From Pseudomonas hormoni (GTDB lineage: Bacteria; Pseudomonadota; Gammaproteobacteria; Pseudomonadales; Pseudomonadaceae): a stretch of DNA of 64,000 bases. The stretch is from the NCBI RefSeq assembly GCF_018502625.1, contig NZ_CP075566.1:2175001-2239000 (forward strand). Direction: 5' to 3'. How positions within the stretch are numbered: the first letter of the stretch is position 1; every line of letters begins with the position of its first letter. The translations under genes and the position numbers were made by a program. Below, piece by piece: positions 44,102 through 52,513 of the stretch. The notes below the pieces were generated by a model, which worked only from the letters and a program-made list of their open reading frames with translations, searched no databases and had not been told where the DNA came from.

Positions 44102-44512
44102 TCAGTTTTCCAATGGGATCAACACTTTTTCGTCGGGGGACAACACCATGAATACCAGGAGTTTGGCCGGCTTGGTCGCACTGGCATTTTTCGAGACCAG
44201 ATGCTCCGACCCGGCCGGTTCATACCAATACTCGCCGGCCTTGTAGGTTTTCGGTTGCTCGCCTTTCACTTGAGAAACGATCGATCCCGAAAGCACGTAC
44301 GCCATGGCCGTGCCTTCGTGTTTGTGGGCGATGGAGGACTGGCCGGGCTTGTAATCGACTTCGATCATCAGCGCCTTTTTACCCGGGACGTTCTTGAGTA
44401 CTTCGTCCTGCAGGATCGTGACTTTTTCCGAGGGGTCGTGGGCAAATGCCGAGGCAGATACGGTCAGGGCGAAGACGGCAAGCGGGGCAGCAAGTAAACG
44501 CAAAGCTCTCAT
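44102..44512 (-). CDS. Periplasmic cupin-domain protein
   Basis: This 136-residue protein has a signal peptide (MRALRLLAAPLAVFALTVSA, then SAFAHDPSE). The single cupin domain has the metal-binding set HKHEGTAMAYVLSG (two His and Glu) and the second motif EYWYEPAGSEHLVSKN. Such small exported cupins often bind a metal and are of unknown substrate. A terminator follows; it is monocistronic. Confidence 0.88.
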   Translation of the reverse strand: MRALRLLAAPLAVFALTVSASAFAHDPSEKVTILQDEVLKNVPGKKALMIEVDYKPGQSSIAHKHEGTAMAYVLSGSIVSQVKGEQPKTYKAGEYWYEPAGSEHLVSKNASATKPAKLLVFMVLSPDEKVLIPLEN

Positions 44513-44630
44513 GATTCATCACCTGCGGTGGTTAGTTGTCAGGAACAACGTTAGTCCGCCAGTGACGGCAATCAAACAGCCAATTTACGAGAAGGCCAGG
44601 GGACCAATCGGGGGCTTTGATACGTGAAGA

Positions 44631-44694
44631 TCCCGGCTTGCGGCCGCTCCTGCAGGGGTACCCATTGCCCTGCAGGAGTGACCGTAAGCCGGGA
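44631..44694. repeat. Palindromic repeat of a third type
   Basis: TCCCGGCTTGCGGCCGCTCC followed by TGCAGGG on the left, and CCCTGCAGGAG followed by CGTAAGCCGGGA on the right. It shares the AGGAG/CTCCT head with REPs but has a different stem and only one copy in the window. It lies in the 191-base spacer between the cupin and monooxygenase-fold genes. Confidence 0.7.
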
Positions 44695-44703
44695 CCAAAC
44701 TTT

Positions 44704-44997
44704 CTAGACGATAGGAAAGGTGTTGAAGTCGACGGCGTTGGCCAGTCGACTGTCGATAAGGCCGATGAAGCCTTGAACTTCAGGGCAGTTGAAATGCATC
44801 TGCATGGCTGCTTCCGATTGCCAGCGGGCGCTGACGTTCCAGCGGTTGCTGTCCTCGGGGCAGCGGTCGACCATATAGGATTCGCAGCCCGGTTGTTCAC
44901 GCAGGGTTTCGACAATCTTTTGCAGTTGCCTGCCCAGTTCGTCCGAGCGGCCGGCGGCGGCCTGCACCTTTACGGTATTGATCACTTCGTTGGACAT
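44704..44997 (-). CDS. Antibiotic biosynthesis monooxygenase (ABM) domain protein
   Basis: This 97-residue dimeric alpha-beta barrel protein (opening MSNEVINTVKVQAAAGRSDE) shows the ABM pattern: LQKIVETLREQPGCESYMVD, then WNVSARWQSEAAMQMHF. Members are quinol or heme-type monooxygenases or scavenging enzymes. No heme-ligand signature is clear, so the substrate is unknown. Confidence 0.88.
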   Translation of the reverse strand: MSNEVINTVKVQAAAGRSDELGRQLQKIVETLREQPGCESYMVDRCPEDSNRWNVSARWQSEAAMQMHFNCPEVQGFIGLIDSRLANAVDFNTFPIV

Positions 44998-45120
44998 TGC
45001 TCACACTCCTGAATCAGGCCGGACGAATCCTGCTCATTGAGGGATAACGCTTATGCAGGATAGGCCCGCACCTTGGGACCGCCAATAGCCAATCGCCGGA
45101 TAAAAACCCAGACCAATCTG

Positions 45121-46554
45121 TCAGGCGACCTGCTGCAAAATGTCCCGCAGACGGTCCAGGGCGGTGTCGATGTCGAGGGTTTCAATGGCGCCAAAGCCCA
45201 TGAGAAGCCCGGCCTGTGGCGCTTGTTGATAGTAGAAGTCTTCGATGGAATACAGTCCCACTTCGACCTTTTTCGCCAGTTCGATCACCAGCGGCATATC
45301 GATAGGCACTTTGCACATAAGCACCATGTGAAACCCGGCGGTGCTTTGGATGGCTTCGAACCAAGGGGACAGGTCACCCGCAACACGCGTCAGGATTCGC
45401 TCACGACGCCCGGCGTAGATCATATGGCAACGGCGAACGTGTTTGAGCAGGCAGCCTTCGGCGATGAACTTGGCCAGCGCCCACTGGGGCAGGGTGGAGG
45501 TATGCCGATCGGTGAGTTGCTTGGCCTGGATCACCGCTTCGAGAATCGCTGGCGGCAAAATCGCGTAACCGAGGCGCAACTCTGGCAGCAGGGTTTTCGA
45601 AAAGGTCCCGACGTAGGCCACGATCCCGCGCTCATCCATGCTTTGCAGGGAGTCGGTGGGCCGGCCTTCATAGCGGAATTCGCTGTCGTAATCGTCCTCG
45701 ATGATGATCGCGCCCAGCTCATACGCGCGTTCCAGCAATGCCACTCGCCGCGCCTGGCTCATCGGCATGCCCAGCGGAAACTGATGCGACGGCGTGACAT
45801 AAATCAGCTGCGTACCGAGGGGGATTTTGTCGACCTGAATGCCTTCGGCGTCGACCGGCACGCCGATCACCGTGGCGCCGTGGCTGCCGAACAGCAGGCG
45901 CGCGGGCGGGTAGCCGGGGTCTTCCATGGCGACGATGCTGCCGGGGCGGGTCATCACGCGGGAGATCAGGTCCAGCGCCTGTTGCGCGCCGTTGCACACC
46001 ACCACGTCTTCGTCCTGACAGTTCACGCCACGGGAAAATGCGATATGCCGGGCGATCGCGTTGCGCAGTGCCGGAAGACCTTCGGGCAGGCTGTAGAAAC
46101 CCTTCGAACCGGTCATCTGACGCAAGGCGTGAGAGGTGCAGCGCCGCCAATCGTCCTGCGGGAACTGAGCCTTGCTGGTGGCGCCACCGATGAAGTCATA
46201 GCGCAGCGAACCTTCCAGCGTCGGATGACGCAAAAACACCGGCAGGTTGCGCCACGACTCGATGACCTCGGCGCTCGCCAACTGCGAATGGCTTTGCTTG
46301 GGCAGCGCTTTTGCGGTCCGGGCATTGACGTAGGTGCCTTTGCCGATCACGCCGGTGAGGAAGTTTTCATAGGTCAGTTGCGCGTAGGTGTCGGAAATGG
46401 TCTTGCGCGAGATGCCCAGCTGTTCGGCCAGCAATCGACTGGGCGGCAGTTGCGTCCCGGCTGCCAGACGGCCGGATTCGATGGCGCTGCGCAGTTGGTT
46501 GTACAACTGGCCCGCCAGGTCCTTGCGGCCGTTGATGACAACATGAAGTTCCAT
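45121..46554 (-). CDS. MocR-type regulator (GntR helix-turn-helix fused to aminotransferase-like domain)
   Basis: This 477-residue protein has an N-terminal GntR winged helix (LYNQLRSAIESGRLAAGTQL then PPSRLLAEQLGISRKTISD) joined to a fold-type I PLP domain. The PLP lysine is in YVGTFSKTLLPELRLGY, and other cofactor contacts are seen in EDPGYPPARLL and IIEDDYDSEFRYEGRP. AAGGAG lies ten bases before the ATG at 46554. It is divergent from an AhpD-like gene, the likely target. MocR proteins often respond to PLP or an amine adduct. Confidence 0.93.
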   Translation of the reverse strand: MELHVVINGRKDLAGQLYNQLRSAIESGRLAAGTQLPPSRLLAEQLGISRKTISDTYAQLTYENFLTGVIGKGTYVNARTAKALPKQSHSQLASAEVIESWRNLPVFLRHPTLEGSLRYDFIGGATSKAQFPQDDWRRCTSHALRQMTGSKGFYSLPEGLPALRNAIARHIAFSRGVNCQDEDVVVCNGAQQALDLISRVMTRPGSIVAMEDPGYPPARLLFGSHGATVIGVPVDAEGIQVDKIPLGTQLIYVTPSHQFPLGMPMSQARRVALLERAYELGAIIIEDDYDSEFRYEGRPTDSLQSMDERGIVAYVGTFSKTLLPELRLGYAILPPAILEAVIQAKQLTDRHTSTLPQWALAKFIAEGCLLKHVRRCHMIYAGRRERILTRVAGDLSPWFEAIQSTAGFHMVLMCKVPIDMPLVIELAKKVEVGLYSIEDFYYQQAPQAGLLMGFGAIETLDIDTALDRLRDILQQVA

Positions 46555-46666
46555 ACCGACGGGGCTCCTTGTGGCGGTTGGGGCGCGTGTGCGTGGCGCC
46601 AGATTACCCGCAAGCACCGCTGCGCAGAAGTTGCGCGGATGAAAAACCGCGGATTGGCCTGTTGTG

Positions 46667-46679
46667 CGGTGGTCCACCG
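46667..46679. promoter_or_regulatory. Palindrome in the MocR/AhpD-like divergent promoter
   Basis: CGGTGG-T-CCACCG is a perfect 6-base inverted repeat in the 205-base spacer. Nearby, ATTGGCCTGTT and ATTGGATCTGTA resemble an imperfect direct repeat, the kind of arrangement MocR proteins bind. Candidate only. Confidence 0.4.
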
Positions 46680-46759
46680 GAATTTCGCTGAATTGGATCT
46701 GTAACGCTTGCGCATCAGCGCCTAACGTTAAAAGCATCTATCAATCCACGAGGCACGCC

Positions 46760-47200
46760 ATGACTTCCCGTCTGGATTACTACAGCGCGTCGCCCAAAGC
46801 GATGAAAGCGATGATTGCCATGGAGGCGCTGACCAGTAACCTGAGTATCGAGCCGGCGCTGCTGCACCTGATCAAGATCCGCGCCTCGCAGCTCAATGGC
46901 TGCGCCTTTTGCACCGACATGCATTCGGTGGATGCGCGGCGCCTCGGCGAGACCGACCGTCGCCTGTATTCAATCGTGGTCTGGCGCGACAGTGGCTTCT
47001 TCAACCCACGGGAACGCGCGGCGCTGGCCTGGACCGAGGCGGTCACCTTGCTCTCGCAAAGCCATGTGCCCGATGACGTCTATGCCCAGGCCCGGGAGCA
47101 GTTCAGTGAAAGCGAGATGGTCGACCTGACCATCGCCGTCACCACCATCAACAGCTGGAATCGCCTGGCCGTGAGTTTTCGACAAACGCCCAGTGCTTGA
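46760..47200 (+). CDS. AhpD-like / carboxymuconolactone decarboxylase family protein
   Basis: This 146-residue protein carries the CxxC motif CAFCTDMHSVDARRLGE, with the conserved downstream His, typical of AhpD-like alkylhydroperoxidases (LIKIRASQLNGCAFC). Such proteins have thiol peroxidase or disulfide reductase activity. GAGG precedes the ATG at 46760. It is divergent from the MocR regulator and likely under its control. The electron donor is unknown. Confidence 0.92.
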   Translation: MTSRLDYYSASPKAMKAMIAMEALTSNLSIEPALLHLIKIRASQLNGCAFCTDMHSVDARRLGETDRRLYSIVVWRDSGFFNPRERAALAWTEAVTLLSQSHVPDDVYAQAREQFSESEMVDLTIAVTTINSWNRLAVSFRQTPSA

Positions 47201-47234
47201 GGCTAGTGCCGATCATTCAATGGATAAATTTCAC

Positions 47235-47316
47235 TGTAGGAGCCAGCGGTGCGGCGATCCGACTTGCCGGCGAAGGCGTCCTTCAGCGCGCCCTCGCCGG
47301 CAAGCCTGGCTCCTAC
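47235..47316. repeat. REPIN between AhpD-like and LysR genes
   Basis: TGTAGGAGCCAGCGGTGCGG and CGCCGGCAAGCCTGGCTCCT are the arms, with CTTGCCGGCGAAGGCG near the middle. It is an imperfect copy with an extra segment in the left half. Confidence 0.75.
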
Positions 47317-47406
47317 GAAAGCGAATCACAACCCGGCTGTCACAGCAGGTTCATGAACGTTGCGCAGGATGAGGTTTTCAAAGGACATATCGACAGGGAG
47401 TCATCG

Positions 47407-48387
47407 ATGTCATTCATGGAAACCACAGGGCGCCAAAGCCCCGACGAGTACCGTTTGCCGGTAGCAACCTCACCGTCCTGGCGTGCGCAGGCCACGGCGA
47501 TTGATCCGCAACTGGCTCTGGGGTTCACGGTCAGTGCCCGCTGTGGTTGTTTCATGCAGGCGGCGCGCAGCCTCAACATCAAGGCAACCTTGCTGCGCAA
47601 ACAACTGGCGCAGCTCGAAGCGCAATTGCAGTGTTCGCTGTTTAGTCATTGCGACAGTGGCATGGCCCTTAGCCGTGAAGGCTTGCAGCTTCAGGCGCAG
47701 TTGATTGCGTTGGCTCATGAGCGCGATTTGCCGGTGATCGAGCAACCGTTGGTGCGCCTGGCTGTTGCCGAATCGATCCTGCACGACATTCTCGGTCGCG
47801 ACCTGGTGGCCTTGTTGCGCCGCAACGCCAGCGTACGCCTGGACATCATCACTCTCGACAGCGAACTGGCGCTGCAAGCCGTCAGCGCCGATGTGGTGGT
47901 GTGGCTGGCCGGTACCGAATCGCCGCTGCCGGGCCCGAGTTTTGCGGTCAGCGAGCCCCGGCGCCTGGCGCGGCTTGACTACCAGCCGCACATCGCCAAG
48001 CGCTATTCACGGACGGCGTCGCGCCCGGACAGCCTCGAGGACCTCGCCGATTTCCTGTTGGTGCAATGGCAGTCTCACCGTCAGGTCGAGAATTTCGTGC
48101 CGTGGAATGCGCTGGTAGACCAGCGCCTGGCCGGTGTCGTGCAGCTGCATTCCTATGAACTGCTGCTGGAGATGATTCGTTGCAGCGCCTGCATCGGTTT
48201 GCTGCCAGGCTACATCAGCCGCTTTGACCGCGGTCTCATCGCGTTGCCGGGGCTGTTTGGCCAGCCGATGCAGCGTGAGGTGTGGATGGCGGTTAATGCG
48301 CAGTCCGAGGGCGAAGCGCAGGTGCAGATGATCGTCGAGCTTATCCAGAACACGTTCAATGAGCGCCGGGAGTGGTTCGAGAGCTGA
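47407..48387 (+). CDS. LysR-type regulator with divergent DNA-binding domain
   Basis: This is a 326-residue protein. A LysR-like helix-turn-helix is recognisable but divergent (FTVSARCGCFMQAARSLNIK, then ATLLRKQLAQLEAQL; canonical members read AA..L..SQ.A.S..I..LE). A substrate-binding-like domain follows (LVALLRRNASVRLDIITLDS; WLAGTESPLPG) and ends with LLPGYISRFDRGL. GGGAG precedes the ATG at 47407. There is no divergent partner; the flanks are REP elements, so its target is not local. It may be an orphan regulator of a distant gene. Confidence 0.8.
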   Translation: MSFMETTGRQSPDEYRLPVATSPSWRAQATAIDPQLALGFTVSARCGCFMQAARSLNIKATLLRKQLAQLEAQLQCSLFSHCDSGMALSREGLQLQAQLIALAHERDLPVIEQPLVRLAVAESILHDILGRDLVALLRRNASVRLDIITLDSELALQAVSADVVVWLAGTESPLPGPSFAVSEPRRLARLDYQPHIAKRYSRTASRPDSLEDLADFLLVQWQSHRQVENFVPWNALVDQRLAGVVQLHSYELLLEMIRCSACIGLLPGYISRFDRGLIALPGLFGQPMQREVWMAVNAQSEGEAQVQMIVELIQNTFNERREWFES

Positions 48388-48401
48388 GCACCGCCCAAAA
48401 A

Positions 48402-48500
48402 TGTGGGAGCGAGACCGGCTTGCCAGCGATGGCGGTGTGTCAGCCAACTTTAATGCGACTGACACACCGCCATCGCCGGCAAGCCGGTCTCGCTCCCACA
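48402..48500. repeat. REPIN with long near-perfect arms
   Basis: The arms pair over about 42 bases with one mismatch: left TGTGGGAGCGAGACCGGCTT and right AAGCCGGTCTCGCTCCCACA at the ends, and GGCGGTGTGTCAG / CTGACACACCGCC inside. The loop is about 13 bases. Confidence 0.9.
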
Positions 48501-48571
48501 TTGGTATTCGCCATGTTGGAAGATTGCGTTGTAGAGTGAGCGGCCATGTTTGTCTCAAGGATGAATCACCC

Positions 48572-49093
48572 ATGCCCGCCACTGACACTGCCATCACCCT
48601 CGCACGCTTCAACGAATCCCATCTCGAAGGCATCACCGCGCTCTACAACGAGCCGGCCGTTACCCGGCAGGTCCTGCAAATGCCGTTTCAATCCATAGAA
48701 GTCTGGCGCAAACGCCTGGCGACGGATAACGAACGCGACATAAAACTGGTGGCGCTGCATCAGAAGCAGGTCATCGGCAGCATCGGCCTGGAGCAGTTCA
48801 CGCGGATCCGTCGCAGTCACGCCGGCAGCTTCGGCATGGGCGTCTTGCCCGCGTGGCAGGGCAAGGGGGTTGGCTCGAAGCTGCTGGCGACCGTGCTGGA
48901 CATCGCCGACAACTGGATGAACCTGCAACGGGTCGAGCTTTCGGTGTACGCCGACAACGAAGCGGCCATCGGCTTGTACCGCAAGTTCGGCTTTGAAACC
49001 GAAGGCCTGTTTCGTGACTACGCCGTGCGTGACGGAAGGCTGGTGGATACCTTGAGCATGGCGCGTCTGCGGCGCACGCCCAAGGCCGGTTGA
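48572..49093 (+). CDS. GNAT-family N-acetyltransferase
   Basis: This 173-residue protein has the acetyl-CoA-binding motif A in GMGVLPAWQGKGVGSKLL and motif B near NLQRVELSVYADNEAAIGLY followed by RKFGFETEGLFRDY. The C-terminal pattern is like RimJ/RimL or phosphinothricin-type enzymes, so a small-molecule amine or amino acid is a plausible acceptor. AAGGATG precedes the ATG at 48572. It ends one base before the racemase stop on the other strand. Confidence 0.92.
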   Translation: MPATDTAITLARFNESHLEGITALYNEPAVTRQVLQMPFQSIEVWRKRLATDNERDIKLVALHQKQVIGSIGLEQFTRIRRSHAGSFGMGVLPAWQGKGVGSKLLATVLDIADNWMNLQRVELSVYADNEAAIGLYRKFGFETEGLFRDYAVRDGRLVDTLSMARLRRTPKAG

Positions 49094-49786
49094 TCACTGC
49101 GCCAGTGCGAACGCCACCGCCGCCTGCGCATGCAGTTCGGTGGTGTCGAGCAGGGGCAGGGCGCTGTGCTCGGGTTTGAGCAGCAGGCTGATTTCCGTGC
49201 AGCCAAGGATGATGGCCTGAGCGCCGCGTTGGCTCAGGGATTCAATGACCTGCTGATAAATCCGGCGTGAATCCTCGCTGATCACCCCGACGCACAGTTC
49301 GTCGTAAATGATCCGGTGCACGGCCTGACGCTCCTCGGCCTCCGGCACCAGAACGGTCAGCCCCATCGACATCAGGCGTTCCTTGAGGAAGTCCTGTTCC
49401 ATGGTGAACGCTGTACCCAGCAATCCGACCTTCAGCGCACCCGCCTCGACAGCCGCCTGACCCGCCGGGTCGGCGATGTGCAGGAACGGAATACTGATCG
49501 CCGCCTGAATCTGCCCGGCGACCTTGTGCATGGTGTTGGTGCACAGCACCACGCAATCGGCACCACCCGCTTCAAGCCGCCGCGCCGCGTCCACCAGGAT
49601 CAATGCCGCATCGTCCCAGCGCCCGGCATGCTGAGCCTGTTCGACAGGCCCGAAGTCGACGCTGTACATGAGCAATTTCGCTGAACGCAACGGCCCGAGC
49701 CGGTCGCGTACCTGTTGGTTGATGAGGCGGTAGTACTCGGCGCTGGACTCCCAGCTCATCCCGCCGATAAGGCCGATGGTGCGCAT
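49094..49786 (-). CDS. Aspartate/glutamate racemase family protein
   Basis: This 230-residue cofactor-independent racemase has the opening MRTIGLIGGMSWESSAEYYR. The two catalytic cysteines are in VVLCTNTMHKVA (Cys about 83) and IILGCTEISLLL (Cys about 196). This matches the YgeA/aspartate racemase group. AGGAG precedes the ATG at 49786. It is convergent with the GNAT gene; the stops are adjacent. The substrate amino acid is not certain. Confidence 0.94.
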   Translation of the reverse strand: MRTIGLIGGMSWESSAEYYRLINQQVRDRLGPLRSAKLLMYSVDFGPVEQAQHAGRWDDAALILVDAARRLEAGGADCVVLCTNTMHKVAGQIQAAISIPFLHIADPAGQAAVEAGALKVGLLGTAFTMEQDFLKERLMSMGLTVLVPEAEERQAVHRIIYDELCVGVISEDSRRIYQQVIESLSQRGAQAIILGCTEISLLLKPEHSALPLLDTTELHAQAAVAFALAQ

Positions 49787-49925
49787 GGCGTGCTCCTGTT
49801 GATGGCTGCCCCTGAGCCGCGAGTGTCCCGTGATGTGACCGCCTGTGCAATTGACTTGTACGGCCGGCGCGCGCATCTGCCATGCTCAAAGTCCGCAGCA
49901 CTGCTTCAACCAAAGGAACACCGCG

Positions 49926-50420
49926 ATGGACGACGTACAGCAACTGGGCGAAATGCTTCGCCACTACGCAGACAGCGAAGCGCACAAAAAACAACTGTTC
50001 GAGTCGCAGTCGGCCGTATGGGCGACACGCATTGGCGAGCTGTTCGATCAGATCCAGCAATGGCTGGAACCGGTCAAGGCGCCGAACCTGCTGGAAGTGA
50101 GCCGTGAGGCCTACGTGGCCTCGGGGCCCAGCGTTCCGGTCGAGACGTCGACGTTCAAGACTGAGAAGCTCGGTATCGTGATCGCCGGCAAACCGGTGGA
50201 GTTCGTACCGGATGTGATGGGCGCGGGTGGGCAGATTTCCCTGGCCGTGATGGGCCTGACCGCCGCGCGGTATGGCAGCATTTCGCTGGTATGCCTGCCG
50301 CCGTCGAGCAACTGGCAATGGCGCAAGACCAATGGTTTGAAAGACCCGGACACCTTTGCCTTCGACGCAAATTTTCTGGCGCAGCAGTTACAGAGCCTGA
50401 TCCCTCGCGATCGCGGCTGA
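49926..50420 (+). CDS. Hypothetical cytoplasmic protein, 164 residues
   Basis: AAGGA precedes the ATG at 49926 (MDDVQQLGEMLRHYADSEAH). The N-terminal 60 residues are a predicted helical, amphipathic stretch (HKKQLFESQSAVWATRIGEL). The C-terminal part is beta-rich (LGIVIAGKPVEFVPDVMGAG; AARYGSISLVCLPPSSNW). No family is recognised. It is divergent from the racemase gene and followed by the nested REP element. Confidence 0.75.
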   Translation: MDDVQQLGEMLRHYADSEAHKKQLFESQSAVWATRIGELFDQIQQWLEPVKAPNLLEVSREAYVASGPSVPVETSTFKTEKLGIVIAGKPVEFVPDVMGAGGQISLAVMGLTAARYGSISLVCLPPSSNWQWRKTNGLKDPDTFAFDANFLAQQLQSLIPRDRG

Positions 50421-50435
50421 AGACACCCGATTCCC

Positions 50436-50579
50436 TGTGGGAGCGAGCCTGTGTGGTGAGGGAGCCTTTGTGGCGAGGGAGCTTGCTCCCGCTCGGCTGC
50501 GAAGCAGTCGCAAAGCTTTTGGGGCCGCTTCGCGACCCGGCGGGAGCAAGCTCCCTCGCCACAAAGGCTCGCTCCCACA
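50436..50579. repeat. Nested REP: family-2 REPIN inside a family-1 REP
   Basis: The outer arms are TGTGGGAGCGAGCCT (50436-50450) and AGGCTCGCTCCCACA (50565-50579), a split copy of the common REP family. Inside is a full second-family element (50469-50563, ends TGTGGCGAGGGAGC and GCTCCCTCGCCACA). Between the outer left arm and the inner element is TGTGGTGAGGGAGCCTT, a mutated partial copy of the second-family head. Confidence 0.85.
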
Positions 50580-50589
50580 CAGGAATGCA

Positions 50590-50811
50590 TCAAATCTCCA
50601 GATTCACCCAGCCTGGTTTCTCGACTTCCGGCGCAACCGCTTTCACGACTTTGCCCGTCGCCAATTCCACCCGCCGCGCCACCTCCGGGTCATCGGCAAA
50701 CGGTATCAGGCTCGCCTCTTCCAGGCTCTGCGCCGTCTGGTGCTTCAGGCAATATTCGACCGCCAGCCAAAGCCCCGCCACGCCTAAACCATTGAGCACC
50801 ATCTCGATCAT
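50590..50811 (-). CDS. Small membrane protein partner of the orphan CcoN (CcoQ-like position)
   Basis: This 73-residue protein opens MIEMVLNGLGVAGLWLAVEY with one short hydrophobic stretch, then a charged C-terminus (VARRVELATGKVVKAVAPEV). GAGGAG precedes the ATG. It begins 15 bases after the ccoN-like stop, so it is in the same operon, in the place where P. aeruginosa has PA4134 next to the orphan ccoN4. A CcoQ-like stabilising role is a reasonable inference only. Confidence 0.75.
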   Translation of the reverse strand: MIEMVLNGLGVAGLWLAVEYCLKHQTAQSLEEASLIPFADDPEVARRVELATGKVVKAVAPEVEKPGWVNLEI

Positions 50812-50826
50812 TTCCAGCTCCTCGCC

Positions 50827-52254
50827 TCAGGCAATCTGCGCTTCACGTTCAGCCATCGCCACGTCGGAAACCCGCACGGTACGCCAGGCGTTGTACGCCA
50901 TCAGCAGCATGCCGCTGAGGAAGAACACGCCGCCGGCAAAGCGCACCACAAACCCCGGATGGCTGGCCTGCAAGGCTTCGACGAAGGAGTAGGTCAGCGT
51001 GCCGTCGTCGTTGATCGCGCGCCACATCAGACCCTGGGTAATGCCGTTGACCCACATCGAAGCGATGTACAGCACGGTGCCAATGGTCGCCAGCCAGAAA
51101 TGCAGGTTGATCAACGGCGTGCTGTACATCTGCTCGCGGCCAAAGACTTTTGGAATCATGTGATAGACCGCACCGAAGGTGATCATCGCCACCCAGCCGA
51201 GGGCGCCGGCGTGCACGTGGCCGATGGTCCAGTCGGTGTAGTGGGAGAGGGCGTTGACGGTCTTGATCGCCATCATCGGACCTTCAAAGGTCGACATGCC
51301 ATAGAAGGCCAGCGACAGCACCAGAAAACGCAGGATCGGGTCGGTGCGCAACTTATGCCAGGCGCCCGATAGCGTCATCATGCCGTTGATCATCCCGCCC
51401 CAGCTCGGCGCCAGCAGGATCAGCGACATCGCCATGCCGAGCGACTGCGCCCAGTCCGGCAGTGCCGTGTAGTGCAAATGGTGCGGGCCGGCCCAGATGT
51501 ACAGGGTAATCAGCGCCCAGAAATGCACGATGGACAAGCGATAGGAATACACCGGCCGCCCGACCTGTTTCGGCACGAAGTAATACATCATTCCCAGAAA
51601 CCCGGTGGTCAGGAAGAAACCCACCGCGTTGTGCCCGTACCACCACTGCACCATGGCGTCGGTGGCCCCGGAATAGACCGGATAAGACTTGAACCAGCCC
51701 ACCGGAATCGACAGGTGATTGACCACGTGCAGCATCGCGATGACCACGATGAACGCGCCAAAGAACCAGTTGCCGACGTAGATGTGTTTGGTCTTGCGTT
51801 GCACCACGGTGGTGAAAAACACGATGGCGTACGCCACCCAGACCACGGTCATCCACACCGCGCCGGAGAACTCGATCTCGGCGTATTCCTTGGTGGTGGT
51901 ATAGCCCAGCGGCAACGTGATCAGCATCACCACAATCACCGATTGCCACCCCCAGAACGTGAACGCGGCGAGGGTGTCCGAGTACAGCCGCACCTGGCAG
52001 GTACGCTGCACCGCGTAGTAACTGGCGGCGAACTGCGCGCTGCCGGCAAAGCCGAAAATCACCAGGCTGGTGTGCAGCGGTCGTAACCGGCCGAAGGTGG
52101 TCCACGGCAGGTCGAGGTTCATCTCGGGCCACACCAGTTGCGAGGCGATCCACACCCCCATCGCCATCCCCACGACGCCCCAGACAATGGTTGCCACGAC
52201 GAATTGGCGGACGACCTTGTAGTTATAGGCCTGTCCGATTGTTGCTGTGCTCAT
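50827..52254 (-). CDS. ccoN4: Orphan cbb3-type cytochrome c oxidase catalytic subunit (CcoN4-like)
   Basis: This 475-residue, twelve-helix heme-copper oxidase subunit I of the cbb3 type has the heme and copper ligands: His in [11 protein letters not shown], His in [15 protein letters not shown], the [11 protein letters not shown] pair, and [10 protein letters not shown] near the end. The other subunits (CcoO, CcoP) are not adjacent, so it must pair with subunits encoded elsewhere. In P. aeruginosa the orphan CcoN4 (PA4133) combines with CcoO/CcoP and helps growth in cyanide. The start is the ATG at 52254 ([14 protein letters not shown]); the frame upstream has no homology. Confidence 0.9.
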   Translation of the reverse strand: MSTATIGQAYNYKVVRQFVVATIVWGVVGMAMGVWIASQLVWPEMNLDLPWTTFGRLRPLHTSLVIFGFAGSAQFAASYYAVQRTCQVRLYSDTLAAFTFWGWQSVIVVMLITLPLGYTTTKEYAEIEFSGAVWMTVVWVAYAIVFFTTVVQRKTKHIYVGNWFFGAFIVVIAMLHVVNHLSIPVGWFKSYPVYSGATDAMVQWWYGHNAVGFFLTTGFLGMMYYFVPKQVGRPVYSYRLSIVHFWALITLYIWAGPHHLHYTALPDWAQSLGMAMSLILLAPSWGGMINGMMTLSGAWHKLRTDPILRFLVLSLAFYGMSTFEGPMMAIKTVNALSHYTDWTIGHVHAGALGWVAMITFGAVYHMIPKVFGREQMYSTPLINLHFWLATIGTVLYIASMWVNGITQGLMWRAINDDGTLTYSFVEALQASHPGFVVRFAGGVFFLSGMLLMAYNAWRTVRVSDVAMAEREAQIA

Positions 52255-52513
52255 GGTCAATGCTTCCACGGTTGCAAAGTCTTGCCAGACCACCCGGACT
52301 GGCATGCAACCCCACTGTAGAAACCCTGCCTTAAACAAAACAGACTCAGAAAAACCGAGTTTATACGGATCAGATCCAGGGCTTGCCTGCGGTCATCTGA
52401 CGCAACCTGATACGGTTTTTTAGTGTTCAGGTGGATCTGTAACGCGCTGCGCCACAGGTTCATAGTCGACACCTCAAACGAGCCACAGAGCCGGATCCGG
52501 CAAACGCTGACCC
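52255..52513. promoter_or_regulatory. Divergent promoter region between ccoN4-like and reductase genes
   Basis: The full spacer is 414 bases and has no gene. It includes GGATC-A-GATCC (52367-52377), a perfect 5-base inverted repeat. I see no match to the ANR/FNR box (TTGAT-N4-ATCAA), which argues against simple oxygen control. A REPIN occupies 52514-52608. Confidence 0.5.

Noticed and set aside
45121..46554. The MocR gene considered as the missing mpaR of the cyanide cluster
   Set aside because: It is over 4 kb from the cluster, divergent from an AhpD-like gene, and nothing in its sequence links it to that cluster.
45073..46704. A 543-codon plus-strand frame opposite the MocR gene
   Set aside because: Shadow frame without domain features; the MocR protein is unambiguous.
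47197..47406. N-terminal extension of the LysR-like frame
   Set aside because: It runs through a REPIN and has no homology; the ATG at 47407 has a good ribosome binding site.
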